In this document: positions 52,129 to 60,860 of the stretch, piece after piece | Layout: each line of letters begins with the position of its first letter | How positions within the stretch are numbered: the first letter of the stretch is position 1 | Assembly: GCA_012511175.1 (NCBI GenBank) | Contig: JAAZGO010000028.1 | Location: forward strand, 1 to 64,000 | Source: Fastidiosipila sp. | GTDB lineage: Bacteria; Bacillota; Clostridia; Saccharofermentanales; DTU023 | Direction: 5' to 3' | DNA length: 64,000 nucleotides | The notes under the pieces: generated by a model | Seen by the model: the letters and a program-made list of their open reading frames with translations, nothing else | Databases searched by the model: none | What the model was told of the DNA's origin: nothing | Translations under genes and position numbers: made by a program

Positions 52129-53199
52129 CTACCTTTTCATTCTGGGATCGAAAGCATCGCGCAGACCGTCGCCCATGAAGCTGAAACCCAGGACCGCAAT
52201 GACAATAAGAATTCCTGCCGGCACCCACATGTTGGGATAGTTGGCGAGGATTTCCTGGCCTTTGGAAGGGTCAGCCAGAGCGATCATGGATCCCCAGGCT
52301 GCGCGGGGGAAGGGAACACCCAGCCCCAGGTAGGATAGGGTCGATTCGTAAAGGATGACTCCGCCCAGTCCCAGGGTTGCACTGACAATCAGCTGGGGCA
52401 TGGCATTGGGTACCAGATGCTTGAAGATCTTCTTAAAGGCGCTGATGCCGGTCGTCTCCGCAGCCATCATGTATTCCTGTTCCCTGAGCATGAGAATCTG
52501 CCCTCTGACAAGCCGGGCAACCCCGGTCCAGCCCATCAGGGTAAGGAAGGCCATCAGGTAGTAGATCCGGTGCTCAGCTGGAATGGATTCAATTGAACTG
52601 ATGGTCGCCGATAAAATGAGCAGGATAGGCAGGCCGGGCAGACAGGCAAAAATATCGACAATCCGCATAACCACCTGGTCAACCCACTTGCCGAAGTAGC
52701 CGGCAAGCCCGCCGAGGATAATCCCCAGAATCGTTTCCATGATAATAACAATGAAAGAAATCACCAGCGAGATCCGGCCCCCATACATGAGCCGGGTCAG
52801 GATGTCAAAGCCGGACGTATCGGTTCCCAGCCAGTGATCTTTCGAAAGCGGCGCCTTGAACAGCACCACAGTTCTTGACTTATCGTAATACTGATAGGGT
52901 TTGCCGTCCGGGCCCTTGAAGTCGGCTGACGAGACCATATCCGAGTTTCTTTCAATTTTGAAAACCTGCGTTTCCTTGTATTTCCAGGTCAAATCGATGA
53001 TCCAGGGCCCTACAAAGGAGAAGACAAAGACAAAGAGGACCATGGCAAGCCCGGCAATGGACAACTTGCTTTTGAAGAACCGCTTGGCCACCATGCGGCC
53101 TGGGGAGATGACACGGAAGTTCTCTTCAAAACCTGTCGCGGCAGTATCTTCCATATCGACATATTGATATGCGTTTTTCCGTTCGTTATTGGTATCCAT
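52129..53199 (-). CDS. oligopeptide ABC transporter permease, OppC type
   Basis: Permease of the second peptide importer, 356 aa. After a 40-residue cytosolic start comes helix 1 (LSIAGLAMVLFVFVFSFVG). An external insert of about 50 residues precedes the OppC hallmark HWLGTDTSGFDILTRLMYGG near residues 122-141. The EAA loop region MLREQEYMMAAETTGISAFK is near 252, and the end motif GDGLRDAFDPRMKR is typical. It starts 14 bases after oppB. Confidence 0.93.
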   Translation of the reverse strand: MDTNNERKNAYQYVDMEDTAATGFEENFRVISPGRMVAKRFFKSKLSIAGLAMVLFVFVFSFVGPWIIDLTWKYKETQVFKIERNSDMVSSADFKGPDGKPYQYYDKSRTVVLFKAPLSKDHWLGTDTSGFDILTRLMYGGRISLVISFIVIIMETILGIILGGLAGYFGKWVDQVVMRIVDIFACLPGLPILLILSATISSIESIPAEHRIYYLMAFLTLMGWTGVARLVRGQILMLREQEYMMAAETTGISAFKKIFKHLVPNAMPQLIVSATLGLGGVILYESTLSYLGLGVPFPRAAWGSMIALADPSKGQEILANYPNMWVPAGILIVIAVLGFSFMGDGLRDAFDPRMKR

Positions 53200-53213
53200 G
53201 ACAAGCCCCTCCC

Positions 53214-54212
53214 CTAAGACAATTTGACCCGGGGATCAACCACCATGTACATCAGATCTGAGATCAGCATGCCGGTCACCGTAAGAATGGCGAGGAACAT
53301 GTTGTAGCCCATGATGAAGGGAATGTCACCCTGCTGCGTGGCCCGGAGGGCCATGTAGCCGATTCCGGGGATAGCGAAAACGGTCTCCGTGATCATGGCG
53401 CCTCCGAAAAGGCCGGGCAGCATGCCCGACAGCGAGGTGACCAGAGGAATCATGGTGTTCCGGAAAGCGTGTTTATAGGTTACCGTATGCTCGGACAATC
53501 CCTTGGCCCTCGCCGTTCGGATGTAATCCGAATTCAGGACTTCCAGCATATTAGTACGGGTGAATTTCATCACACCTCCAACGCCCAGCATGGTCAAAAC
53601 GGTGATGGGAAGCACCAGATGCCAGGCCTTGTCCGCCAGGATGGCCAGATGCGCGTCCGCCGCAAATACCTTGGTTGCTGTAACCAGGCCTTGAAGCGGG
53701 AAGAGCTTCAATTTAATAGCAAAAACATTCATGAGCAGGGCGGACAGAAAGAATGAGGGCAGCGCCGTCCCCATCATGGCAAAGACTGATACGGTGTAGT
53801 CGTAAGTGCTGTACTGGTTGACAGCCGCCTTGATTCCCATGGGTATCCCGATGATGATCTCCAGGATATAGGACAGAAAGGCCACGATAAATGAGATCCA
53901 GATGTAATCACCCAGCACCTTGGTGACCGGCTTCCCGTAAAGGAAAGAAAAACCCAGGTCACCCGACAAGGTACTCTGCAGCCATTTTGAATAACCCTTG
54001 ATGATGCCTCCCAGGCTTTTATCTGCCAGCCCGTAAAGTTCTTTCAGGCGCTGCACATCGTCCAGGGTCATGGCGCCGCTTTGCACGGCTGCCGATGTCT
54101 GGTTGTCGATGTAGTCCAGAGGCATCAGCATACTCAACATATAGATGAGCACCGAAACGCCCACGATGATGAGCAAGGCGAGGCCCAGCCTCTTCAAGAT
54201 GTACTTCCACAT
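53214..54212 (-). CDS. oligopeptide ABC transporter permease, OppB type
   Basis: Partner permease, 332 aa. It opens MWKYILKRLGLALLIIVGVS, a standard OppB first helix, followed by a roughly 75-residue outer loop with LYGLADKSLGGIIKGYSKWL. The EAA loop is near residues 227-250 (LNSDYIRTARAKGLSEHTVT) and the end is MYMVVDPRVKLS. It starts 269 bases after the binding-protein stop, a gap that holds the hairpin at 54417-54443 and no gene. Confidence 0.94.
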   Translation of the reverse strand: MWKYILKRLGLALLIIVGVSVLIYMLSMLMPLDYIDNQTSAAVQSGAMTLDDVQRLKELYGLADKSLGGIIKGYSKWLQSTLSGDLGFSFLYGKPVTKVLGDYIWISFIVAFLSYILEIIIGIPMGIKAAVNQYSTYDYTVSVFAMMGTALPSFFLSALLMNVFAIKLKLFPLQGLVTATKVFAADAHLAILADKAWHLVLPITVLTMLGVGGVMKFTRTNMLEVLNSDYIRTARAKGLSEHTVTYKHAFRNTMIPLVTSLSGMLPGLFGGAMITETVFAIPGIGYMALRATQQGDIPFIMGYNMFLAILTVTGMLISDLMYMVVDPRVKLS

Positions 54213-54416
54213 ATCAATCCTCTATTCGTCAGAAAAAGAAACTCCCCCTGACCATGGCGCCATTCTGCAACGACAGACCCTGCAGGCCGGCTCTTTTTTG
54301 GCAGGCGCTCTCCTTTGCCGGATCTTGTCCATCTAAGATAGCAAACCTGTATTCAAGGGGCAACCGCCCAGCGGCTTTTCTTAACTGAAAGGTCCCTTTT
54401 ATCCAGAGAAAAGGCA

Positions 54417-54443
54417 CAAGGCCCGGGTTTTCTCCGGGCCTTG
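54417..54443 (-). terminator. hairpin after second peptide-binding protein gene
   Basis: Ten-bp arms CAAGGCCCGG (54417-54426) and CCGGGCCTTG (54434-54443), 7-base loop, then TGCCTTTTCTC in the reading direction. Probably a leaky terminator that reduces transcription of the membrane-subunit genes. Confidence 0.65.
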
Positions 54444-54481
54444 CACCTGAAGCAGCTTAATGCCACTTGATTCGACAAAGA

Positions 54482-56917
54482 TCAGTCGAGCAGATCGACA
54501 TTCCAGATGAAGCTCAGAGGCGACTGGAAGGGTGTCACATCTTCACCACTGAAGAGTGAATCACCGTCAACGACCGTCTTGTCGTAGACGAACATGTTCT
54601 TCCTCTGGTAGGTCGGGATCTCAATCGCGATGCCGGTTGACAGTTCGAGCGCTTCCTTGTAGATGGTCTTACGCTCTTCCACGTCGAGCGTTGAGCGGCC
54701 GGCCACGATCAGTTCATTCAGCCTGGTCAGCATGGCCTTCTCCTCGTCCGAGCCATTCTCATAGAGGTAGAAGAGGCCGGCGCGCGGAGGCTGCTGGTTG
54801 ACCTTGGGGTCGGAGTACCAGATCTGGAACATATCGGGGTCGACGCCGCCGCCGCCCCAGGCAGCTGCCCAGACCTGGATGCCGCTGTCGTAAGCAGTAT
54901 TGAGCTTGCCCAGGAGGTTCTGGTCGACCTCGATGTCCACCTTGACGCCAATCTTGGCCAGGACTTCCTGCGTGTCGATCATGATGGAACCAGCCGGGTG
55001 GTCTTTGGCCTCTGAGGGCAGGGTGAACTTGAAGGTAACCTGCTGGCCCTCTTTTTCGTGACCTTCAGGATACTTCATGACGCCATCTTCGTAAACATAA
55101 CCCGCTTCAAGGAAGAGTTCCTTGGATTTTTCGCCGGTCTCATCATAGGGGAAGAGATTTTCCGGGTTCTCGGGGTAGGCCCAGAGAACTTTGGTCATGG
55201 TCCGATAGTTGACACTGGCCAGCTCGCCGTAGTAGTCATCAACGGCCAGCTGCACGTTCATGGCGTGAGCGAGCGCTTTTCTGACTTCAAATTCGGGAAC
55301 TGCCTGGCCCTGTATGCCGATGTAGCCGTAGCCGTCGTTGTCGACCAGGGTGTAGGCCAGTTTGGCGTATTCACCTTCACCCGCCGTGATGTCGTTGACG
55401 ATGGTCGTCGAAGCAGAAGGATCAGCGTAGTGAACCGTGCCGGTCTTCAGCGAGTCAAGCTCGGCGCCCAGGGTGATCTCCTGATAACGGAAGGTGTGAA
55501 TGTGGGGTGAACCCAGCAGGAAGTGCTCGTTGGGGCCGTAAGTCACCACATTGTCCTTGAATTCCTCAAAGATGTAGGGGCCTGCGCCAACGGGCTTGTC
55601 GTTCTTGGTCTTCAGATGATCCATGAAGGCCTTGTTGCCTACATCAACGCCAAAGTCATTCAGCTCGCCCGCGTAACCTTTTGTGTAGTAATGGAAGGGA
55701 ACAACCGCAACGCCGAATTTAAAGATGGCCGTCGGGTCAACACCGTCCAGGACGATCTTGATGTACTCTCTCTCAACACCATCCTCCGATGTCAGGGTGC
55801 CGGTTGTGATACCGGAGATGCTGGGCACGCCGCCACCTTCTTCGCGTTCTTCCTGGAAGTATACATCTTTGACAAAGTCTTCGATTTCGAGCTCGGCGGC
55901 TTCTCCGTTGATGCCTTCAAGGTCGTAGCCGTACATGCCAACGATGTTCTCCCAGTAAACTTCAGGAGTAACTTCATCTTCACCAAAAACGTAGACATTC
56001 CCAAGGTAGTCGACGAAGTTGTCATCGTCATCCAAGTCGCCGAAGCCCCACATCACCATGCCAAAAGCAACTTTCTTGTTCTCATCTTCAACCAAATCAG
56101 CTTGCGTATAGGGTGCGAAATAGGCTGGAATGTACTGAGGATATTCTCTGTAGACATAATCGACGATTGACTGGGCGAATCGGGCTCCAGCCTGATCGAT
56201 ATAGCCCCAAACGGCTTTTTGATCGTCCTCGCTGACACCGGAAACGGGGTTCATGACCATTTCGCCATCAACGTATTCATAGCCGGCTTCCAGAATGGAG
56301 TCAACTTTTTCAATAAGGTCCATGGGCGCCTGGCGGCGATACTCAACAATCCCCTGGATGTCCATGGTGTAGAAAGTGGATGAACCGTCATACATGGGGT
56401 CAGCCAGAACATACATGGAGAAGAGCACGTCTTTGGCGCTCATGATAGTGCCGTCGCTGAAAGGGATGCCGTTCTTAAGCACAAAGGTATAAACCGAAGT
56501 GTCGCCTTCAATATCCTGCGAATACTCATAGGCAAAGCTGGGAACATCGATGCCTGCCTCAGGTGCACCGAACTTGTTGTAGTACAACAGGCCAAGCTGG
56601 GTCATGCCGACCACATCAGCGTCATAGGCAGAGGTATAGAAGAAGGGGTTGAATTTTCCATCCAATGTACCCGTACTGACAACGAGAGGTACTGTGGCAT
56701 TGCTCCCCGTCCGCGGGGTGGCCAGCGCATCGTACCGATCGGCCGGAACGTCAGGCAAGACTTCTTTCGGCGGGGCCTCAGTTGTCGGCGGCGCCGATGT
56801 CTCCGTCGGCTTGCCCGTCTCTTCCGGCGGTGTCTTCGGGGCACAGCCAAACACGGCAAATGCCATCACTGCCACCAGAAGGAAAGCAAGCGACTTTCTA
56901 ATTAGTTTGTTACTCAT
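54482..56917 (-). CDS. oligopeptide-binding lipoprotein (SBP family 5), unusually long
   Basis: Receptor of the second peptide importer. The signal peptide ends AVMAFAVFG then Cys, a lipobox, followed by a Pro/Thr/Glu-rich linker to about residue 60. Family 5 marks include SFAYEYSQDIEGDTSVYTFVLKNGI (core YTFVLKNGIPFSDGTIMSAK near 143-162) and, near 445, PVGAGPYIFEEFKDNVVTYG. At 811 aa it is well above the usual 500-650; much of the excess lies near residues 200-380, in acidic inserts such as DLDDDDNFVDYLGNVY. GGAGG precedes the ATG. Substrate unknown; the extra mass suggests a large or unusual ligand, by inference. Confidence 0.9.
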   Translation of the reverse strand: MSNKLIRKSLAFLLVAVMAFAVFGCAPKTPPEETGKPTETSAPPTTEAPPKEVLPDVPADRYDALATPRTGSNATVPLVVSTGTLDGKFNPFFYTSAYDADVVGMTQLGLLYYNKFGAPEAGIDVPSFAYEYSQDIEGDTSVYTFVLKNGIPFSDGTIMSAKDVLFSMYVLADPMYDGSSTFYTMDIQGIVEYRRQAPMDLIEKVDSILEAGYEYVDGEMVMNPVSGVSEDDQKAVWGYIDQAGARFAQSIVDYVYREYPQYIPAYFAPYTQADLVEDENKKVAFGMVMWGFGDLDDDDNFVDYLGNVYVFGEDEVTPEVYWENIVGMYGYDLEGINGEAAELEIEDFVKDVYFQEEREEGGGVPSISGITTGTLTSEDGVEREYIKIVLDGVDPTAIFKFGVAVVPFHYYTKGYAGELNDFGVDVGNKAFMDHLKTKNDKPVGAGPYIFEEFKDNVVTYGPNEHFLLGSPHIHTFRYQEITLGAELDSLKTGTVHYADPSASTTIVNDITAGEGEYAKLAYTLVDNDGYGYIGIQGQAVPEFEVRKALAHAMNVQLAVDDYYGELASVNYRTMTKVLWAYPENPENLFPYDETGEKSKELFLEAGYVYEDGVMKYPEGHEKEGQQVTFKFTLPSEAKDHPAGSIMIDTQEVLAKIGVKVDIEVDQNLLGKLNTAYDSGIQVWAAAWGGGGVDPDMFQIWYSDPKVNQQPPRAGLFYLYENGSDEEKAMLTRLNELIVAGRSTLDVEERKTIYKEALELSTGIAIEIPTYQRKNMFVYDKTVVDGDSLFSGEDVTPFQSPLSFIWNVDLLD

Positions 56918-56947
56918 ACTAGAACCTCCAATAGTATTGTTGCTATA

Positions 56948-56976
56948 AACTTAGCACGATGCCTCTTTTTCATCAA
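56948..56976 (-). promoter_or_regulatory. putative promoter of second peptide importer operon
   Basis: TTGATG at 56971-56976, 17-base spacer and an extended -10 TGC-TAAGTT at 56948-56956, 31 bases before the binding-protein start. The region CATCGTGCTAAGTTTATA closely matches the one at 7635-7651 before the first peptide importer. Confidence 0.45.
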
Positions 56977-57150
56977 CTTAATTGGGCGAGGCTTGCCCCT
57001 AATGATACAATATCCTGACCGCTTTTGTCACGTCATCGTTCACCTGTTCGCATTTTCGCCCGCTCGCTCCGGCATGGCCAGGCTCTTGCCCATGGATGCC
57101 AAAACCAGCATTTGGAGCAAACCGTGCATGTCCTGATTCAGCTGGTAAAG

Positions 57151-60100
57151 CTAAACTAAGCCGAAGTATTTTTCGAAAAATACAATCAAGCGTTCAATAA
57201 TCGCGGACTTTCGCGCATCTCGATCTTCTGTACCAAACCGGGAAACAGGAGGCATAATCCGGTCAATGTCCGTGCCTTTGGTCTTGAGGACTCCATCACG
57301 GAAAGCATTGTCTATGAATCGCTTTGTTTCTTCGGATTTCAGCCTTTCTTCATCGATGATCTGAGCGATCTCCGCATCCTTTTTCTCCCGGACAAAAAGC
57401 TGCCAATCGTCCACAACGTCAGTGACCAGGTTAATCCGGTCAATAAATTGTTCAATCAGTTTCTTTTTGCTTCGCAACTCGAGACTTGAGTTGACAGCTT
57501 TCTCGATGGTGACCAGGATGGTTTTGTCCTTCGCGTTGGTTTTTTTGTATTCGGCAACCAGCATGAGGATGTAATCAATGTTAACCTCGATTTGGCGGAC
57601 CAACTCCATTTCAAAAATGATATCATCACTGATTGACTCTTTTTCCGCCTCCCCTGCTTTCCGGTACGATTCATACAAGTCGATATAAATACTCTGGTAA
57701 TCCTGGAAATCGCGTTCGGTCAATATTTCATTGCCTTCGAACTCATCGAAGGCTGTCAGGATATTTCTGACTTTCAAAATGGCTCCGTAGAGCATGATGA
57801 AACGCTTCTGAGCCGTCTCACCCAGGATGGATTCTCCGATCGGATAATTGGCAGTGAGCTCACGGATGAGGTCACGATAACCCGGCTTTCGCTCCCCTTC
57901 TTCAACGTAGCCGTAATAATAGTCGCGGTAAGACCTCAAGAGGATCGTTCCAGCCGCCTCTTTATCGCCGAAGAGGGCGATGGCCTCGTCCATCTGTTCC
58001 TTTAAATCCCGGAAACAGACAATGTTTCCATAGGTCTTGATGCTGTTCAAAATCCGGTTGGTCCGGGAAAAAGCCTGAATCAGGCCATGCTGCCGGAGGT
58101 TTTTATCTACCCAAAGGGTGTTCAGCGTTGTTGCGTCAAAGCCTGTCAAAAACATGTTGACCACGATCAATAGATCAACCTCACGGTTCTTGACGCGCAG
58201 TGAAAGATCTTTGTAATAGTTTTCAAACTTTTGTGACGAGGTATCGAAGCTGGTGCCGAAAGTCAAATTGTAATCCTGGATGGCCCCGTCAAGAAAATCC
58301 CGGGAATTCTGGTCAAGACCTCCCGTATCGAAATCTTCATCCGGTAATAAGCCTTCCGGTTCTTCTTCGTTGGCGCTGAAACTATAAATGAGGGCGAGGT
58401 TGAGCCGTCTCGAAGATTCCTCCAGCTGTTTTTTAAACTCCGCATAGTAACGTTGGGCTGCCTTGATGGATGAAACCGCATAGATCGAATTGAATCCTTT
58501 AACACGGCGTTCAGCTAGCTGACTCGATTGCCCCGCCTCTTTTCCCAACATCTGGGATCGGATCAGATAGGACATGGTATCTCGTTTGGTCTTCTGATCG
58601 AAGCGCTCCAGGATATAGGTCACGGTATTGGAAATCCGCCGTGGATCCAGGAGCGCCTCTTCGCGGTCGATCGAGTAGACATCCTTATCCTCGACCTGGT
58701 CGGGAAGTTTGAAGGTGTTGATAAAATCCACCCGAAAGGGAAGCACGTTGTGGTCGCGAATGGCATCAACAATGGTGTAAGTATGGATCGGGCGTCCAAA
58801 AGCATCCGGTGTCGTCCGGTAATAGAGATGACTCCCCACTGGAGCATTGTCGGCAAAGATAGGGGTTCCCGTAAAACCGAAGATCGCATATTTGCGGAAT
58901 TTCCGGGTGATAGCCCGGTGCATCTCCCCGAACTGTGAGCGGTGACATTCATCAAAAATCAGGACCACCTGTTTGCCATAAACATCATGCCTGGGGTTGC
59001 TTTTAACGAAGACATTTAGCTTCTGGATGGTGGTCACAATGATTTTATAATCGTGGTGTCCACCCCGTTCATTCCGGTCTTCCATCTGACGCTGCAGGAT
59101 CTGTGTCGATGTATTGCCATTGGCCGCCCCCTTCTCGTAGCGGTCATATTCTTTCATGGTCTGGTAATCCAGGTCTTTGCGGTCAACAACAAAGATCACC
59201 TTATCGATGAAGGGGAGCTGCGCCGCCAGCTGGGCTGTTTTGAAACTGGTCAGGGTCTTCCCCGACCCGGTTGTGTGCCAGACATAACCGCCTGCATCTC
59301 TTTTACCCATCAGCTGATAATTGTGGGCAGATTTAATCTGTAACAAGATGCGTTCGGCGGCGACAATCTGGTAGGGCCTCATGACGAGCAATAACTCGTC
59401 GGAAGTGAAAACACAGTACCTGGTCAGCACGTTCAGGATGGTGTGCCTGGCAAAAAAGGTCCGTGTAAAATCGACCAGATCCAAAATATTCTGATTTCCA
59501 GCATCCGCCCAAAAACTTGTGAACTCAAAACTGTTGCTTGTTTTCTTGCTCTTTTGCCTTTGACTCTCACTGGCTTCCGCGATATGGGAACGGCGGGTTG
59601 TGTTGCTGTAATACTTGGTGTTGGTTCCATTGGAGATCACAAAGATCTGAATATACTCGTAAAGACCGGATCCCGCCCAAAAGCTGTTTCGCTGATAGCG
59701 GTTGATCTGGTTGAAGGCTTCCCGGATGCTGATCCCCCGTCTTTTCAATTCAATGTGGATCAAGGGCAAACCATTAACCAGGATGGTCACATCGTAACGG
59801 GCTGATCGTTTGCCTTCTGTTTCTTCATACTGGTTGATGACCTGCAACCGGTTGTTATGGATATTGCTCTTATCCAGCAGATAGATATTCTTGACACTCC
59901 CGTCATCACGACGGAGAAGCTGGATGTAATCGACCTGGATCTTGCGGGTTTTTTCAACAATCCCTTCATTCTGATTGGCCAGTTTTTCTTGGAAAAACCG
60001 ATTCCATTCCTCATCTGAAAATGTAATGCCATTCAACAATTCCAGCTGCCGCCGAAGGTTTTCAATCAAGGCCATCTCATTGCGAAGCGGAAGATACTCA

Positions 60101-60246
60101 TACCCCTGCGAGACAAGCTGATCGATGAACTCTTTTTCCAGTTCCGCCTCACTCTGGTATCTGGCGGGCCGGTCACCGTATAAGGGCTTGTATTCTGCGA
60201 CGACGGTTTCCTCTTCGGAGCTGACGACAATCTTGTATTGGCTCAT
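57151..60246 (-). CDS. hsdR: type I restriction enzyme R subunit
   Basis: Motor and nuclease subunit of the R2M2S complex; cuts DNA lacking the host methylation after ATP-driven translocation. The N-terminal PD-(D/E)xK nuclease has YDVTILVNGLPLIHIELKRRG with its ExK near residue 165. The SF2 helicase has Walker A WHTTGSGKTLTSF near 325, motif II IFDECHRSQFG near 430, FGFTGTPIF near 460 and MFLTGFDATTLNTLWVDKNL near 700. The C-terminal part is helical and charged. Length (1031 aa) is usual. Its ATG overlaps the hsdS stop as ATGA. Confidence 0.95.
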   Translation of the reverse strand: MSQYKIVVSSEEETVVAEYKPLYGDRPARYQSEAELEKEFIDQLVSQGYEYLPLRNEMALIENLRRQLELLNGITFSDEEWNRFFQEKLANQNEGIVEKTRKIQVDYIQLLRRDDGSVKNIYLLDKSNIHNNRLQVINQYEETEGKRSARYDVTILVNGLPLIHIELKRRGISIREAFNQINRYQRNSFWAGSGLYEYIQIFVISNGTNTKYYSNTTRRSHIAEASESQRQKSKKTSNSFEFTSFWADAGNQNILDLVDFTRTFFARHTILNVLTRYCVFTSDELLLVMRPYQIVAAERILLQIKSAHNYQLMGKRDAGGYVWHTTGSGKTLTSFKTAQLAAQLPFIDKVIFVVDRKDLDYQTMKEYDRYEKGAANGNTSTQILQRQMEDRNERGGHHDYKIIVTTIQKLNVFVKSNPRHDVYGKQVVLIFDECHRSQFGEMHRAITRKFRKYAIFGFTGTPIFADNAPVGSHLYYRTTPDAFGRPIHTYTIVDAIRDHNVLPFRVDFINTFKLPDQVEDKDVYSIDREEALLDPRRISNTVTYILERFDQKTKRDTMSYLIRSQMLGKEAGQSSQLAERRVKGFNSIYAVSSIKAAQRYYAEFKKQLEESSRRLNLALIYSFSANEEEPEGLLPDEDFDTGGLDQNSRDFLDGAIQDYNLTFGTSFDTSSQKFENYYKDLSLRVKNREVDLLIVVNMFLTGFDATTLNTLWVDKNLRQHGLIQAFSRTNRILNSIKTYGNIVCFRDLKEQMDEAIALFGDKEAAGTILLRSYRDYYYGYVEEGERKPGYRDLIRELTANYPIGESILGETAQKRFIMLYGAILKVRNILTAFDEFEGNEILTERDFQDYQSIYIDLYESYRKAGEAEKESISDDIIFEMELVRQIEVNIDYILMLVAEYKKTNAKDKTILVTIEKAVNSSLELRSKKKLIEQFIDRINLVTDVVDDWQLFVREKKDAEIAQIIDEERLKSEETKRFIDNAFRDGVLKTKGTDIDRIMPPVSRFGTEDRDARKSAIIERLIVFFEKYFGLV

Positions 60247-60848
60247 GTCTTTTTCTCCTTGAAGGTCAAAAGCTTGTCCCGGTAGTATTGGTACTGTTTT
60301 TGACGGGCTGCAAGCTCTACTGTAAGCTCTGCTGTAAGCTCTGTGAAATTGTCCAAAATTCGGACAATTTCACGCTGGATCTGGAGAGGTGGCACAGGGA
60401 CCCGTAGCGTTCTAATCTCAGTTGTGTTGATCGCGTCAAAGGTAGAGCCAAACGACCTTGCCTTGATTTCATATGAACTGGCATTCAACCAGTAATACAA
60501 GAACTTTGTGTCAAGGCGCTCTTTCCCCCATAGTGCACACAGCCCGCGCCCAATCGCAATATTCCTGTCTACAATGTTTACATCTCCAACGGGGGCCCGC
60601 ACACTCATGACAATGCTACCCGAAGGCGCAATTTTGATGGGTGTGGAAGTGTATTGTGACGAGTGATTGAGATACATATCTCCAAACAGTGATTTCCCTT
60701 GATGGAATTCGATGCCTGACTTTGGGTCACTTGAAACGCTGTCACCCTTGGGAGAAATGCCCATCTCGAGGTATGCAATTTCAGACATCAAGGCTTTTTC
60801 CACATCGTATGGATAAAAACCTTGAACAAACTTGTCAGCCATTTTCAT
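60243..60848 (-). CDS. hsdS: type I restriction specificity subunit, half-length
   Basis: Sequence-recognition subunit, only 201 aa where a full HsdS has about 400. It contains a single target-recognition domain (residues 20-150, with SIVMSVRAPVGDVNIVDRNI and IGRGLCALWGKERLDTKFLY) and one conserved helical spacer (VPVPPLQIQREIVRILDNFT, then ELAARQKQYQYYRDKLLTF). The spacer holds TEL-TAEL-TVEL repeats of the kind that set the distance between half-sites in EcoR124-type enzymes. A half subunit could work as a dimer, giving a palindromic target. GGAG precedes the ATG. The DNA here looks more AT-rich than the rest of the window. Confidence 0.88.
   Translation of the reverse strand: MKMADKFVQGFYPYDVEKALMSEIAYLEMGISPKGDSVSSDPKSGIEFHQGKSLFGDMYLNHSSQYTSTPIKIAPSGSIVMSVRAPVGDVNIVDRNIAIGRGLCALWGKERLDTKFLYYWLNASSYEIKARSFGSTFDAINTTEIRTLRVPVPPLQIQREIVRILDNFTELTAELTVELAARQKQYQYYRDKLLTFKEKKT
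60312..60347 (-). repeat. 12-bp tandem repeats in hsdS spacer
   Basis: Three units at 60312-60323, 60324-60335 and 60336-60347 (AAGCTCTACTGT, AAGCTCTGCTGT, AAGCTCTGTGAA on the plus strand). They encode the TEL/TAEL/TVEL block; gain or loss of one unit keeps the frame. Confidence 0.85.
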
Positions 60849-60860
60849 ATTGAGAGACTC

